Source: Paralithodes platypus
Taxonomy: Eukaryota; Arthropoda; Malacostraca; Decapoda; Lithodidae
Length of the DNA stretch: 64,000 nt
Direction: 5' to 3'
Assembly (NCBI GenBank): GCA_032716605.1
Contig: CM064519.1
Coordinates: 21,068,348-21,132,347 of the forward strand
The notes under the pieces were generated by a model that did no database searches, was not told the DNA's origin, and saw only the letters and a program-made list of their open reading frames with translations. Shown here piece by piece: positions 1-10,330 of the stretch. The position numbers were made by a program, and so were the translations under genes. Position 1 is the stretch's first letter. Every line of letters begins with the position of its first letter.

Positions 1-462
1 TCAAGCATATTTACCAAAGTGAAAGTGACACACAAACTAATATTAGATGGCCAAAGTATAATAAACACCTGTGATAACGAATAATCAGTGCCTAATATAA
101 CAATAACCTACCTCAATTACTAATAAAATGTACCGTATCAAGTGAAAATGAGCATTATCAGTGACACTCTAAAGCATATTTATCAAAGTTAAAATGACAC
201 AACACCCAATACTTGATGGCCAAAGTACAATAAACACCTGTGATAACGAATAATCACTGCCTAATATAACAATAACCTACCTCAATTACTAATAAAATGT
301 ACCGTATCAAGTGAAAATGAGCATTATCAGTGACAGTGACACACTCTCAAGCATATTTACCAAAGTGAAAGTGACACACGAACTAATATTAGATGGCCAA
401 AGTATAATAAACACCTGTGATAACGAATAATCAGTGCGTAATATAACAATAACCAGCCTCAA
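1..462 (+). repeat. ~170-bp tandem repeat, outer piggyBac copy
   Basis: Nearly three units begin around 1, 171 and 347 with (T/C)AAGCATATTTACCAAAG. The segment ACCGTATCAAGTGAAAATGAG recurs 169 bases apart (132 and 301). An 8-base TGACAGTG indel separates the 169-base and 177-base versions. The reverse complement of the same unit forms the array at 2041-2740. It is non-coding. Confidence 0.9.
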
Positions 463-638
463 TAGTAAACCCTCGCCATCTCGGACCTCTAGAAGTCGGA
501 AACCCGTACTAGTCGGACTGGCTACGGCCTCTCGGACATGCACTTCGGTATTTCGGACATTTCCGTCATCGTTCCGACAGTCTCTGACGTTGTGGGACTT
601 TTTATAAGTATTCGGAAAATGTCCGATATTATATTTTT

Positions 639-1642
639 CAATTCCATTGCATTAGAAATTATTCAAAGATTACAAGAAATCCAAATAAGACATAGTTATG
701 TTAATGTATAAGGGAGTTACGTAGATGCATTAGAGAGATAGATAGATAGAAAGAGAGAGTTACAGAGGGGGAGTGAGCGATAAACACGAACTATTATGAG
801 ACGGACTTAATTGGTTCTGAAAAGACAAAGGAGACTTTTATATTGACTCTTTTTCATGTTATTATTTGTGTGCTAGAAGGATAATATTGTTTTCAATTCC
901 ATTGCATTAGAAATTATTCAAAGATTACAAAAAGTCCAAATAAGACATAGTTATGTTAATGTATAAGGGAGTTACGTAGATGCATTAGAGAGATAGATAG
1001 ATAGAAAGAGAGAGTTACAGAGGGGGAGTGAGCGATAAACACGAACTATTATGAGACGGACTTAATTGGTTCTGAAAAGACAAGATAGATAGAAAGAGTT
1101 GCAGAAGGGGAAGTGAGCGATAAACACGAACTATTATGAGACGGACTTAATTGGTTCTGAAAAGACAAAGGAGACTTTTATATTGACTCTTTTTCATGTT
1201 ATTATTTGTGTGCTAGAAGGATAATATTGTTTTCAATTCCATTGCATTAGAAATTATTCAAAGATTACAAAAAGTCCAAATAAGACATAGTTATGTTAAT
1301 GTATAAGGGAGTTACGTAGATGCATTAGAGAGATATAGATAGAAAGAGAGAGTTACAGAGGGGGAGTGAGCGATAAACACTAACTATTATGAGACGGACT
1401 TAATTGGTTCTGAAAAGACAAGATAGATAGATAGACAGAGAGTTGCAGAAGGGGAAGTGAGCGATAAACACGAACTATTATGAGACGGTTTAATTGGTTC
1501 TGAAAAGACAAAGGAGACATTTTTATTGACTCTTTTTCATGTTATTATTTGTGTGCTAGAAGGATAATATTGTTTTCAATTCCATCGCATTAGAAATTAT
1601 TTATAGATTACAAAAAGTCCAAATAAGACATAGTTATGTTAA
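639..1642. repeat. Tandem repeat of ~255/340 bp inside the Tigger-like element
   Basis: The phrase CAATTCCATTGCATTAGAAA recurs at about 639, 894, 1234 and 1577 (last copy with one change), and again near 6271 beyond the piggyBac insertion. Spacings are about 255, 340 and 343 bases. The longer units carry an extra ~85-base sub-block with GATAGATAGA and GTGAGCGATAAACAC. An undisturbed copy of the sequence around TTAA at 957 gives the empty site of the piggyBac insertion. Confidence 0.85.
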
Positions 1643-2040
1643 CCCTCCAGCCCCGGGGGCTATAGCTTACGACTGTGCTCCGGTACCGGGTGTTTTGACG
1701 ATCTTTGGCCTATGTTAACTACTCTGTAAGTCAATGAATATGTCATGTAATGTTGTGAATAAAAAAGAATAATGTTCCACAAACCTTCCTCTGTCGAATG
1801 GCGTTGAGTAGAGGTCTCTAGCCCCTCTGGTTGCATAATGGTGAGCGCGGGAAGACGAGTGCTTTTCGGCGGCAAATTCTTCCCGCGTTCGGACGCGTCG
1901 CCCCGGCCATGGCTACGACGCACCTAGCCGCTCGTCGCGCCAAAGTATTTATCTCCCTTAGACGATTTTAGTGTTTGATATTGAGAATGTGATGTTTATT
2001 TGATATTTTCTAGTTATTTTGAGGCCAATTATATAAATAT

Positions 2041-2740
2041 GTTTATTAGGGTATCACTGTCACTGATATTGCTAATTTTCACTCGATACCGTACATTTTA
2101 TTAGTAATTGAGGTAGCTTATTGTTGTATTAGGCACTGATTATTCGTTATCACAGGTGTTTATTATACTTTGGCCATCATATATTAGGTCTTGTGTCACT
2201 TTCACTTTGACAAATATGCTTTAGAGAGTGTCACTGTCACTGATAATGCTCATTTTCACTCGATACCGTACATTTTATTAGTAATTGAGGTAGGTTATTG
2301 TTGTATTAGGCACTGATTATTCGTTATCACAGGTGTTTATTATACTTTGGCCATCAAATATTAGGTCTTGTGTCACTTTCACTTTGACAAATATGCTTTA
2401 GAGAGTGTCACTGTCACTGATAATGCTCATTTTCACTCGATACCGTACATTTTATTAGTAATTGAGGTAGGTTATTGTTGTATTAGGCACTGATTATTCG
2501 TTATCACAGGTGTTTATTATACTTTGGCCATCAAATATTAGGTCTTGTGTCACTTTCACTTTGACAAATATGCTTTAGAGAGTGTCACTGTCACTGATAA
2601 TGCTCATTTTCACTCGATACCGTACATTTTATTAGTAATTGAGGTAGGTTATTGTTGTATTAGGCACTGATTATTCGTTATCACAGGTATTTATTATACT
2701 TTGGCCATCAAATATTAGGTCTTGTGTCACTTTCACTTAG
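2041..2740 (-). repeat. 177-bp tandem array in the 3' part of the inner piggyBac
   Basis: ACTCGATACCGTACATTTTA starts at 2081, 2258, 2435 and 2612, an exact 177-base period over four units. Within each unit CACTGTCACTGATAATGCTC and GGCACTGATTATTCGTTATC recur almost unchanged. It is the inverted equivalent of the repeats at 1-462 and 6548-6660, so the array belongs to this piggyBac family rather than to the chromosome. From 2740 to 3006 the sequence is AT-rich with no gene seen. Confidence 0.93.
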
Positions 2741-3006
2741 TTATATGATTTGTAAACGTTTTATATACAATTTATTGTCTTTTTTCACTGATTTATATAT
2801 TTCTATAGGTTCTAATCATATGAATGTCACTTGGTATATACATATGTGTCACTTTCACATATTATTATGGTGTAATTGTATTTGTATCAATGTTCTCATA
2901 ATACATGACTTTTGTATTACAATACATTGGTTTTTCTTCCACTTTTTGCCTATATATAATTATAGTGTACATATTGTCATTTTATTTGGCAATTTCAGTA
3001 TGATTA

Positions 3007-5887
3007 TTAGAACTCCAGCTTGGAGTGGTAATCAAAGAAGCACTCTAAAGCACAGAGTGCCACCTTGCACTCCACACACTCCAGGGTTGACTTTTACCTG
3101 ACCTCGGCTTCACCCTGCTGTTGTAGCAGACATGGCACCGCTTCTGCTGTGTTCTTCCTGATTCATTCTGAGGCAGGGAACCAAGCCTGTGCCTAATCAA
3201 GTATTGAGCAGACTGCAAGCGGTCAATAACGGCGGGCCCAGGATGTGCCACTGCCCTCTGTGGCATAGCATACTTCTCCAGGAGCTCCGTCAACACCTGC
3301 TTTTGGAACCTCCGCAGGCTATTGAACTTCATGGGTGTGTTCACATTCCGAAGCTTGTATATGTTGTAGGCATTCAGAACTGACATGTCCACCATATGCA
3401 GAAAGAACTTTTTGTACCATCTGCACGAGGTACGCAGGCAGTCAATGAAGCCTATCTGCATGTCGGACTTGTCCACCAGCCTCATGTTGATGTTGTAGTC
3501 CAGGACAGCATCGGGCTTGGTCACCCTGGCCTGGGTGCGGCGATCCACCTTGCCAGTCTCCACCATTTCCCCCTTGTGGATGGTGGTCAGGAGGTTGACC
3601 TTCCGCTGGTCGTGCCAGTGGATAGCCAGAATGGGCCCCGACTTCTTCTTGAACACATCACCTTTTTTGGTCTTTGGAGGGAAAGGTGGCATGCCCTTCC
3701 TTTTCCCTCGTACTGTGCCTACAGTCCCCGTCTTGCGCTCATGCAGGTACTGTGAGAGAGTGGGGGACGTGTAATAATTGTCCGTGTAGAGGACGTGATT
3801 CTTGTGAAAGTAGCGGTCCATCATGGCTTGCACCACTGCTCCGCCAAAGCCAATGAGGGGGTCCACAAGCAAGTCCCCTTCCTTCCCGCTGTAGACCAGG
3901 AAGTCCAGGACATAGCCAGTTTGGCAGTCGCACAGCACAAAGAATTTTATGCCAAAGCGATGTCTTTTTGAGGGGATGTACTGCCGGAAGCTGAGTTTTC
4001 CCCGGAACAGCACAAGAGACTCGTCAATGACGACCTTGCGGAAGGGCTTGAAGTAGGAGGTGAAGCGTTCTCGCATCATCTCGTACAACGTCCTAATCTT
4101 CCACAGCTTGTCTGGGAGGTGGACGTCAAGGTTGGTGACAAGATGGAGCGCTGCGAGGATATCAAGGTACCGGTCGCGAGACATATATTTCCCGAAGGCA
4201 GGGGTGGATATCAGATCATTGGTGATCCAATATAATAGTCAGGCAACCTATGCTTCTTGACATGAGGCATTAGCATGGTGAGTGCCAGGAACACCATGAA
4301 CTCCTTATGAGTCACTGGGGTCCACTGCCTCATGTGGCCCTTGGTCACTTTTCCCAAAAAGTGGACCTGGAATTGGTGCTGCTTATTTGTCTCTTTGACA
4401 ACATAGCCTACCACCTCCTCATCAAAGAAGGCCTCAAACAGTTCGTGTGGTGGAGCATTGGGGCCTGCAGGAAAATTGGGGGTAACGCCTGAACCCTCCA
4501 GTACCTCATCAAAAGCTGGCACATCAGGGCTGTATCCATCCTCATCAACTACGTCTTGCCACTGAAAAACGTAGAATGGGTCTTGTCTACGCTGACGAGG
4601 AGCTCCAGCTGGTGGCCCAGCACGCCCACGGCCAACTCGGGAGGCGCGCGCCCTAGGGCGGCGAGGGCGGCGGCCAGGGCGGTGGGCAGCACGACGGGCA
4701 GCACGACGCCGGGCCAAGCGGATGGGTCGAGGGTCGTCGATGTCCATATAGTCATCGTCAGAGTGGTCATCTTGCCCTGACGGTGGACCTATGTAATCAT
4801 GGCCAGAGTCTTGAGAGAGGTGCCCTTCATCATCAGTGGCCCCCACATAATCTGGCGGGGAACCAGTGATGCGTGGGCGGCGTGCGGGTGGGCGAGGTGG
4901 GGAAGGAGTGGCAGGTGAGGCTGTGTCCCCCCGAGGTCCTGGGCTCCTTGGCCTGCGACGAGTGACAGAAAGCATTGTTTCACTGTCACTAGGCCCAGGT
5001 ATTGGTGATGCGAGCTCAAAGACTTCTTCAGGAAGACATGTTGAAGGCGGGAGAGGTGGGGAGGACCGTGGGGAAAGTTGCGGGGACGTATGGCTGGGGC
5101 CGGCCGGGGTGGACGCCGCGGGAGCCTCGAACAAAACTCTCTTACTTTTCTTAATTTTCTTGGTATATTTCCTACCTTTCCCCTTTTCGGCAGCAGTATG
5201 TCTCCTGTCGGGGGACCTAGGAGGCAAATAGGCCGAAAGTGTGGGGTCCTCAACCCTTGGCAATGGTGGGGGTGGTGGGGAAGAATGCGGGGCATCCGGG
5301 TCATCTTGGGTGGCGTGGGTAGATAAGGGAGACAATGGCGGACGAGAAGGGTCACCACGCTGACCCTCACTCACAGCCTCATCCTCACCAAGTAGTTTTG
5401 CTTGTTCCCTAGCTGCCGCGGCCGCCTTCTCAAGTATTTTCTGCTTATACAAATGTAGCTTGAAAGGCGATTTACCTGGGGAAGGGCTTGGCGTCGTGTC
5501 ACTTATGCGAAATTTGGTGAGTGACCTTGAACTCTCCCACTCGCTCACTCTCTCAAGTTCACTGTCTTTAGGTAAACCAGCTTCCTCAACAACTGGTACA
5601 TCACCTTCATCACTGTCATGTTCTCTCGCAAATCCCAGGAATTGCTCTTCTTTGTCACTCTCATGGCCATAATCACTCGACTTATAATTACTGGAGTCGT
5701 CACTGACTTCATCATCAACATTATGCTTGGCATCAGCTCGCTCATAAAGTCTCAATGTCGTCTCAATACCTCCGGGAGATAACACATTTAGGCGATGGCG
5801 TCGGGGTAAGGCGCGACGAACAAGCAAGGGCGTCGTAGGAAGCACGGTATCGGACACAGCGGAATCACTATTTGGCGTACTGTCCAT
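3007..5887 (-). pseudogene. piggyBac transposase, frameshifted
   Basis: The protein cuts and joins transposon DNA at TTAA. The likely start is the ATG at 5887, because earlier ATGs run into the terminal repeat. The first ~400 residues are acidic, Ser/Pro-rich and Arg-rich, unusually long for the family and probably disordered. The DDE_Tnp_1_7 core follows. A frame break near 4190-4211 separates the N-terminal part from the reading frame that starts at 4184. In the second part the three expected acidic positions are visible in VVIDESL, YTDNYYT and RLVDKSD, with FRQYIPSKRHRFGIK between. The C-terminal Cys motif starts as CHVC. After a second break near 3085-3105 the other frame reads CVECKVALCALECFFDYH, up to a stop at 3007-3009. 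The fold is thus recognisable, but the gene cannot be translated as one piece. Confidence 0.92.
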
Positions 5888-7237
5888 GATGGCGTCGGGG
5901 TAGATACTGTTGCTGTGGCGTAGTTTACGCCTGGTGGCGCCACCTACCGTCCCATGATACCGAAAATGTACGCGCGGCATTCGAAAGCACGCACGCAAGC
6001 AATGGGCGTTCAAGAGCCCTTCCGGGTTGCGCGGGCCGAGGTTGTTATGGGCGTTCAAGAGCCCATCCGGGTTGGAGGGGTTAATGTATAAGGGAGTTAG
6101 TTAGATGCATTAGAGATATAAATAGATAGAGAGAGAGTGGCTAGGGGCGAGCGAGCGATAAAATACTAACATATATGAGACGGACTTATGTTTCTTGAGA
6201 CAAAGGAGACATTTTTATTTACTCTCTTTTTCATTTTATTATTTGTGTGTTAGAAGGGTAATATTGTTTTCAATTCCATCGTATTAGAATTGATTCATAG
6301 ATTAAAAAAAGACCAAATAAGACATAGTTATATATATGTATAAGGGAGATAGATGCATTAAATAGATATATAAAAAAAAAAAAAAAAAAAAAAATCTCAA
6401 TTTCTCTGGTGACGCGGACTTTCTATTTCTAATTCGGAATTTTCCCTCTCTTAAGTCGGACATAAGTCGGACTTCGGACATCTCGGATTTTCGGTCATCT
6501 CGGACTGGGTCTCCCCCCAATTAGTCCGAGATAGCGAGGGTTTACTGGTACTCATAAAAACTACGGTATCGAGTGAAAATGTGAAATATTAGTGACAATG
6601 ATAGCCTAATACACATATTTTATATAATTGGACTCCAAATAACTATAATAACATCACTATCAATAAATAAAATCGCCTCCGGGAGGTAAAAACTCTGGCG
6701 CGACGAGTGGCTAAGTGCGCAGTAGGTTAGCCAAGCCGGGGCCTGGGCCAAGGCGACGCATCCGAATGCGGGAAGATTTTCCCGCATAAAAATCACTCCA
6801 CTTCCCGTGCTCGCCATTATGCAATCACTTGGGCTAGAGACCTCTACTCAACGGCATTCTACACATGAAGGTTTGTGCAACATTTTTCTTTCTTTTTTAT
6901 AACTTTGTGTCATGTATTTCAGGAGTAACAGGTGAATCAACATGGACCAAAATTCCTCAAAACCCCCGGTCACAGAGTACAGTCACGATCTACCCTAGCC
7001 GGGGTTGGAGGGTTAATGTATTTTATGTTATGTCATATATGATGTTGGTGGTATAATGTAATATAAGTCGGCTGAAGGTAATAATAATAATAATAATAAG
7101 CATGTTACTTATTTCTCACAAGCGCCAATTTTTCCGCAGAATTCACTGGCGCTCGAAAAAACCCCCCCACAAATCACTTAAATCAATGCAACACAAAACC
7201 CATGCGCATCACCCAGCCACCAGCAGCGGCAAATAGC

Positions 7238-10137
7238 TTACACCCTATAGCCCTCCATGATGACACCCCTCTCGAGATCGTAGCTTCTTACAAAGAGAAA
7301 GGTCTTAAGTTGTATCTTGAAGCACTCAACAGAACTTAGTTGTCTCATGGTCAGTGGCAGTCTGTTATATAACCTTGGAGCCATGTAAGAGAATGATCTC
7401 TCAAAGAAAGATGACTGCCGGAAAGCCCATGGCTCATCAAGATGCAGGGGGTCATCGTCATGGCGCACGACTACACCATGGCGTGCCAGTGGACGCCTGA
7501 GCAGCTCTGCAAGATACCCGGGCTCACCAAATTTGAGGACCTTGAAAGTTACCAGACACAACTTAAATTCTATTCTAGCTTTTATTGGTAACCAGTGCAG
7601 TTCGATGTGATAGGAAGTGGTAGGGGTTCCAGGTGGAATTCCAAAAATGAGTCTTGCAGCTCTGTTCAGAACAGATTGTACTTTCTTTAATATGTAATTT
7701 GAAAGACCCACAAATAAGGCATTGCAATAATCAACACGAGAGAATATCAATGAGTGGGCCAGTGTCAGAAGGCAACGTCTAGGTATAAACTGCTTCACCG
7801 AGTAGAGATTTCTGATGTGTAGGTAGCAACTTTTGACAATCTGATTTACGTGCTCCTTAAAATCCAGTCTTGAGTTCAGGTACACTCCCAGATTCCGAAC
7901 AAAGTTTACTGGTTGTAGCTGTGAGTCATCCGTATCAATGGAGAGTGCATTTACTGCGTCAGTAGCCCTTCTGTTTCCTCGGATGATGAGAATTTCAGTT
8001 TTGTTATAATTTAGTTTAAGTTTTCTTGTCCTCATCCACTTCTTGATATCGGTCATCAGCATTTCCACCTTCCTCTGTGTATCAGCTATGCCTGTGATCT
8101 TTGCATAAATTTGAGTGTCATCAGCATAGAAATGATAGGTGACACCGTGTGCACGAAGCAGAAGAGATAAGCCACTAATGTATATCGTGAACAGGACAGG
8201 ACCCAACACTGATCCCTGCGGAACGCCATAGAGCAGGGGTGCCGAGTCCGAGACTATCCGATTCATCATCACACTCTGGGATCTACCTGACAAGTATGAC
8301 CTGAGAAGCAAGAGAGCAGAGTCACGCACACCACAGTCATATAGATCACTCAATAGCAGCTCATGGTCCACTGTGTCGAAGGCTGCAGAGAGATCAAGCA
8401 AAACCAACAATATCTCGCCGTCGCAAGTGTTCTTGACTAAATCATTATGTATTCTGATCAATGCTGTCTCAGTCGAATGATGCTGCCGATAAGCAGACTG
8501 AAAAATGGGAATAGTTTCATTTTGCTGAAGTAGCGGCAGCAGTTGATCAAGTATGGCACGCTCTAATATTTTTGATAAAATAGACAAGTTGGAGACAGGA
8601 CGGTAGTTCGACATGTTCTCTACATCAAGTCCAGGTTTCTTAAGGATAGGCCGGAGCAAGGCATGTTTTTCAGACACTGGGAAGTTGCCTTCGGAGAAAG
8701 AGTTGTTAACTATTTTGGAAATAAGTTCCACTGCATGATCATATACACCAGGTAGTTTGGAAACATTTATAGGATCCAATGGACAAAATGTTTTATTAAG
8801 GTTTCTTATATAGGATGAAACAACATCAGCCTCTACCGGATGGAATGATGAGAGGACACTATTAGGAGTATGTCGTGGTTGGGGTACAATTGAATATTCT
8901 TCATTAGAGGGGCCTTCGTCCAGTTCATGTCTCATACGAGTTATCTTGCTAGTAAAGAATGTGACAAAGTCTGCAGCTAACTCCGCATCAGGTGCAGAAG
9001 GTCTTGAGTTCACATGTTTTTTTCCAAGTAAGCCACTGACAACCGAAGCCAACTTTCTTTGATCACCACCACATGAGTCGACTTTCCCCTGGTAAAACGC
9101 TTTCTTTTCGTCTTTGATTGTGTGGACTACGGCTCTTTTCGCCAACATGTATGGCAACCATGTGATGTCAGTTTTATTTTTCCGCCATTTACGTTCGGCT
9201 CTTCTACGCTCTCTTTTAAGAAATTTGACTCAAGGGCTGTACCATGGTGAGTCATCTCGCACTATGATTCTCTTTTCTACCTCCGGATAGTGATGATCAA
9301 ACACAGACTTAAGTGCGCCATTGTGTACCTCCACCAGCTCGTTTGAAGAAAGATTGGAAGTATCAATACTTGCAAGATGCTGTCTTATTTCATTGCGAGC
9401 AATAGTCTGGTCAGTATTTCTGTAGTTTTCTAAACCTGATAACTTTCTCATATATGGGCAGCTTAGGGAAATCAAAGCCGAAAGTAATCAGAGAATGATC
9501 AGAAATAGAAGAGTCTAGAACCTCCACCTCAACATCCAGAAGACCATCACAACTGGTGGGAGATAGAACCAAGTCAAGGGTGTGTCCTGAGATATGAGTT
9601 GGGTTGGATACGTGATTTACAAAATGATTCTGGTCAGTCAATTCAAGGAACTCTGAGGAAAATGGTTTCAGATGAGGGTTGTCAATCCAGTAATTAAAGT
9701 CTCCGCATATCAAGCATCTTACGGTTTTGGCAGAAAACTCCTCAAGAAACTGTCCAAACTCATCCATAAAACCTCTTATCTGTTCCTCGATGGCCAGGCC
9801 TATAAATAATTGCTATTAGGATTTGTTGACGAACTTTTATTTCCAATTCCAACAGTTCATAAAAAAGAGGGGCTGGGTTATGACTTATCTGAGAGATATT
9901 TACTAGCGACGCAGAGTATAAAAACGCTACTCCACCACCCGGATGATCACTACAAGACCTAGGAACACTTATTATTGAATGAGTTTTAGGCAACGCAGCT
10001 TGAATAATATTTAGATCTGACTCAAACAACCAGGTCTCAGTGAGGCAAAGTATATCGAGACCGAGCTCATCCAAGACCTCACCAATGTAATCCATCTTGT
10101 TGCGCATCGAACGAACATTTAGCATACCCAGTTTCAA
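7238..10137 (-). pseudogene. LINE B ORF2: APE endonuclease and reverse transcriptase
   Basis: ORF2 nicks target DNA and copies the element RNA into it. The endonuclease begins at 10137 (MKLGMLNVRSMRNK) with LCLTETWL; after a frame change near 9760 come CGDFNYWID and SISDHSLITFGF. Two more breaks (near 9411-9475 and 9157-9230) precede the long RT frame, 9157-7238. That frame has LSILSKILERAI, the SAYRQHHSTETA block, [13 protein letters not shown] and the catalytic YADD in YHFYADDTQIY. The C-terminal part, GLSNYILKKVQSVLNRAARL, is typical of CR1/L2-type enzymes. All domains are present, but at least three frame disruptions make it a pseudogene as assembled. Confidence 0.9.
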
Positions 10138-10330
10138 TCGGCTCCTTGGGACGTTTTTCAGTTTTGTGAACTCACAAAATTGGTGTTTTCAATAAGTCTA
10201 TTTCTTTGGGCTATCATAAGAGGACAATTTCTACTTGAAGCAAAATGAGTTTGTGGCTCTGTGACTGATGAGGAGTTTACACAATTTATGCATTTAGGGG
10301 AAGCTATATTTGTGCAGCCTTTTGAACTTA

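Larger units (their letters stand above)
1643..6080 (-). mobile_element. Inner piggyBac transposon flanked by TTAA
   Basis: TTAA at 1639-1642 and 6081-6084 bounds the element. Joining the outer flanks recreates GTTATGTTAATGTATAAGGG, seen uninterrupted in neighbouring tandem units, so the insertion and its TTAA duplication are well supported. Ends are CCCTCCAGCCCCGG (left) and, inverted, CCCCTCCAACCCGG (right). The right end adds GGGCTCTTGAACGCCCAT, which also occurs on the MITE at 45602. The transposase reads on the minus strand, so 6080 is the 5' side. A 177-bp array occupies the 3' side. The gene is frameshifted, so this copy is not autonomous as read. Confidence 0.92.
465..6547. mobile_element. 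Tigger/pogo-type element with TA target, interrupted by piggyBac
   Basis: The left end reads GTAAACCCTCGCCATCTCGG after TA (463-464). The right end is the inverted partner, CCGAGATAGCGAGGGTTTAC, ending near 6547. The flanks are two halves of one ~170-bp satellite unit, so the element inserted inside that array. It holds about five tandem units (639-1642 and 6081-6400) and a poly(A) run at 6373-6393, and no transposase is recognisable. The 4.4-kb piggyBac at 1643-6080 lies inside. The same terminal motif recurs at 43982. Tigger/pogo affiliation is inferred from the TA target and CAGTAAAC-type ends. Confidence 0.7.
1..7012 (+). mobile_element. Outer piggyBac element, 3' portion, interrupted
   Basis: The right end at about 6660-7012 finishes CCGGGGTTGGAGGG followed by TTAA (7013-7016), the inverted form of the end at 1643. 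The stretch 6660-7012 is also an inverted match of 1643-1975, for example the shared GGCGCGACGAG segment and the motif around TTGAGTAGAGGTCTC. Its subterminal ~170-bp repeats are at 1-462 and resume at 6548-6660, because a Tigger-like element (465-6547) sits between them. The transposase-bearing half must lie left of base 1. Assignment rests on the TTAA site, the terminal motif and similarity to the inner piggyBac. The left boundary is not in the window. Confidence 0.7.

Noticed and set aside
2041..2740. CRISPR-like regular repeats
   Set aside because: Units are 177 bases with no short repeat/spacer pattern. This is a eukaryotic satellite inside a transposon.
2724..3101. 125-codon open frame starting in the satellite array
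   Set aside because: It runs through AT-rich non-coding sequence and opposite to the piggyBac 3' coding end; no protein-like composition.
3189..3933. Several open frames on the strand opposite to the piggyBac catalytic domain
   Set aside because: They are antisense shadows of the conserved transposase and have no independent motifs.
4866..5370. Open frames opposite or out of frame in the piggyBac N-terminal region
   Set aside because: The region is GC-rich and of low complexity, which leaves long chance frames in all directions.
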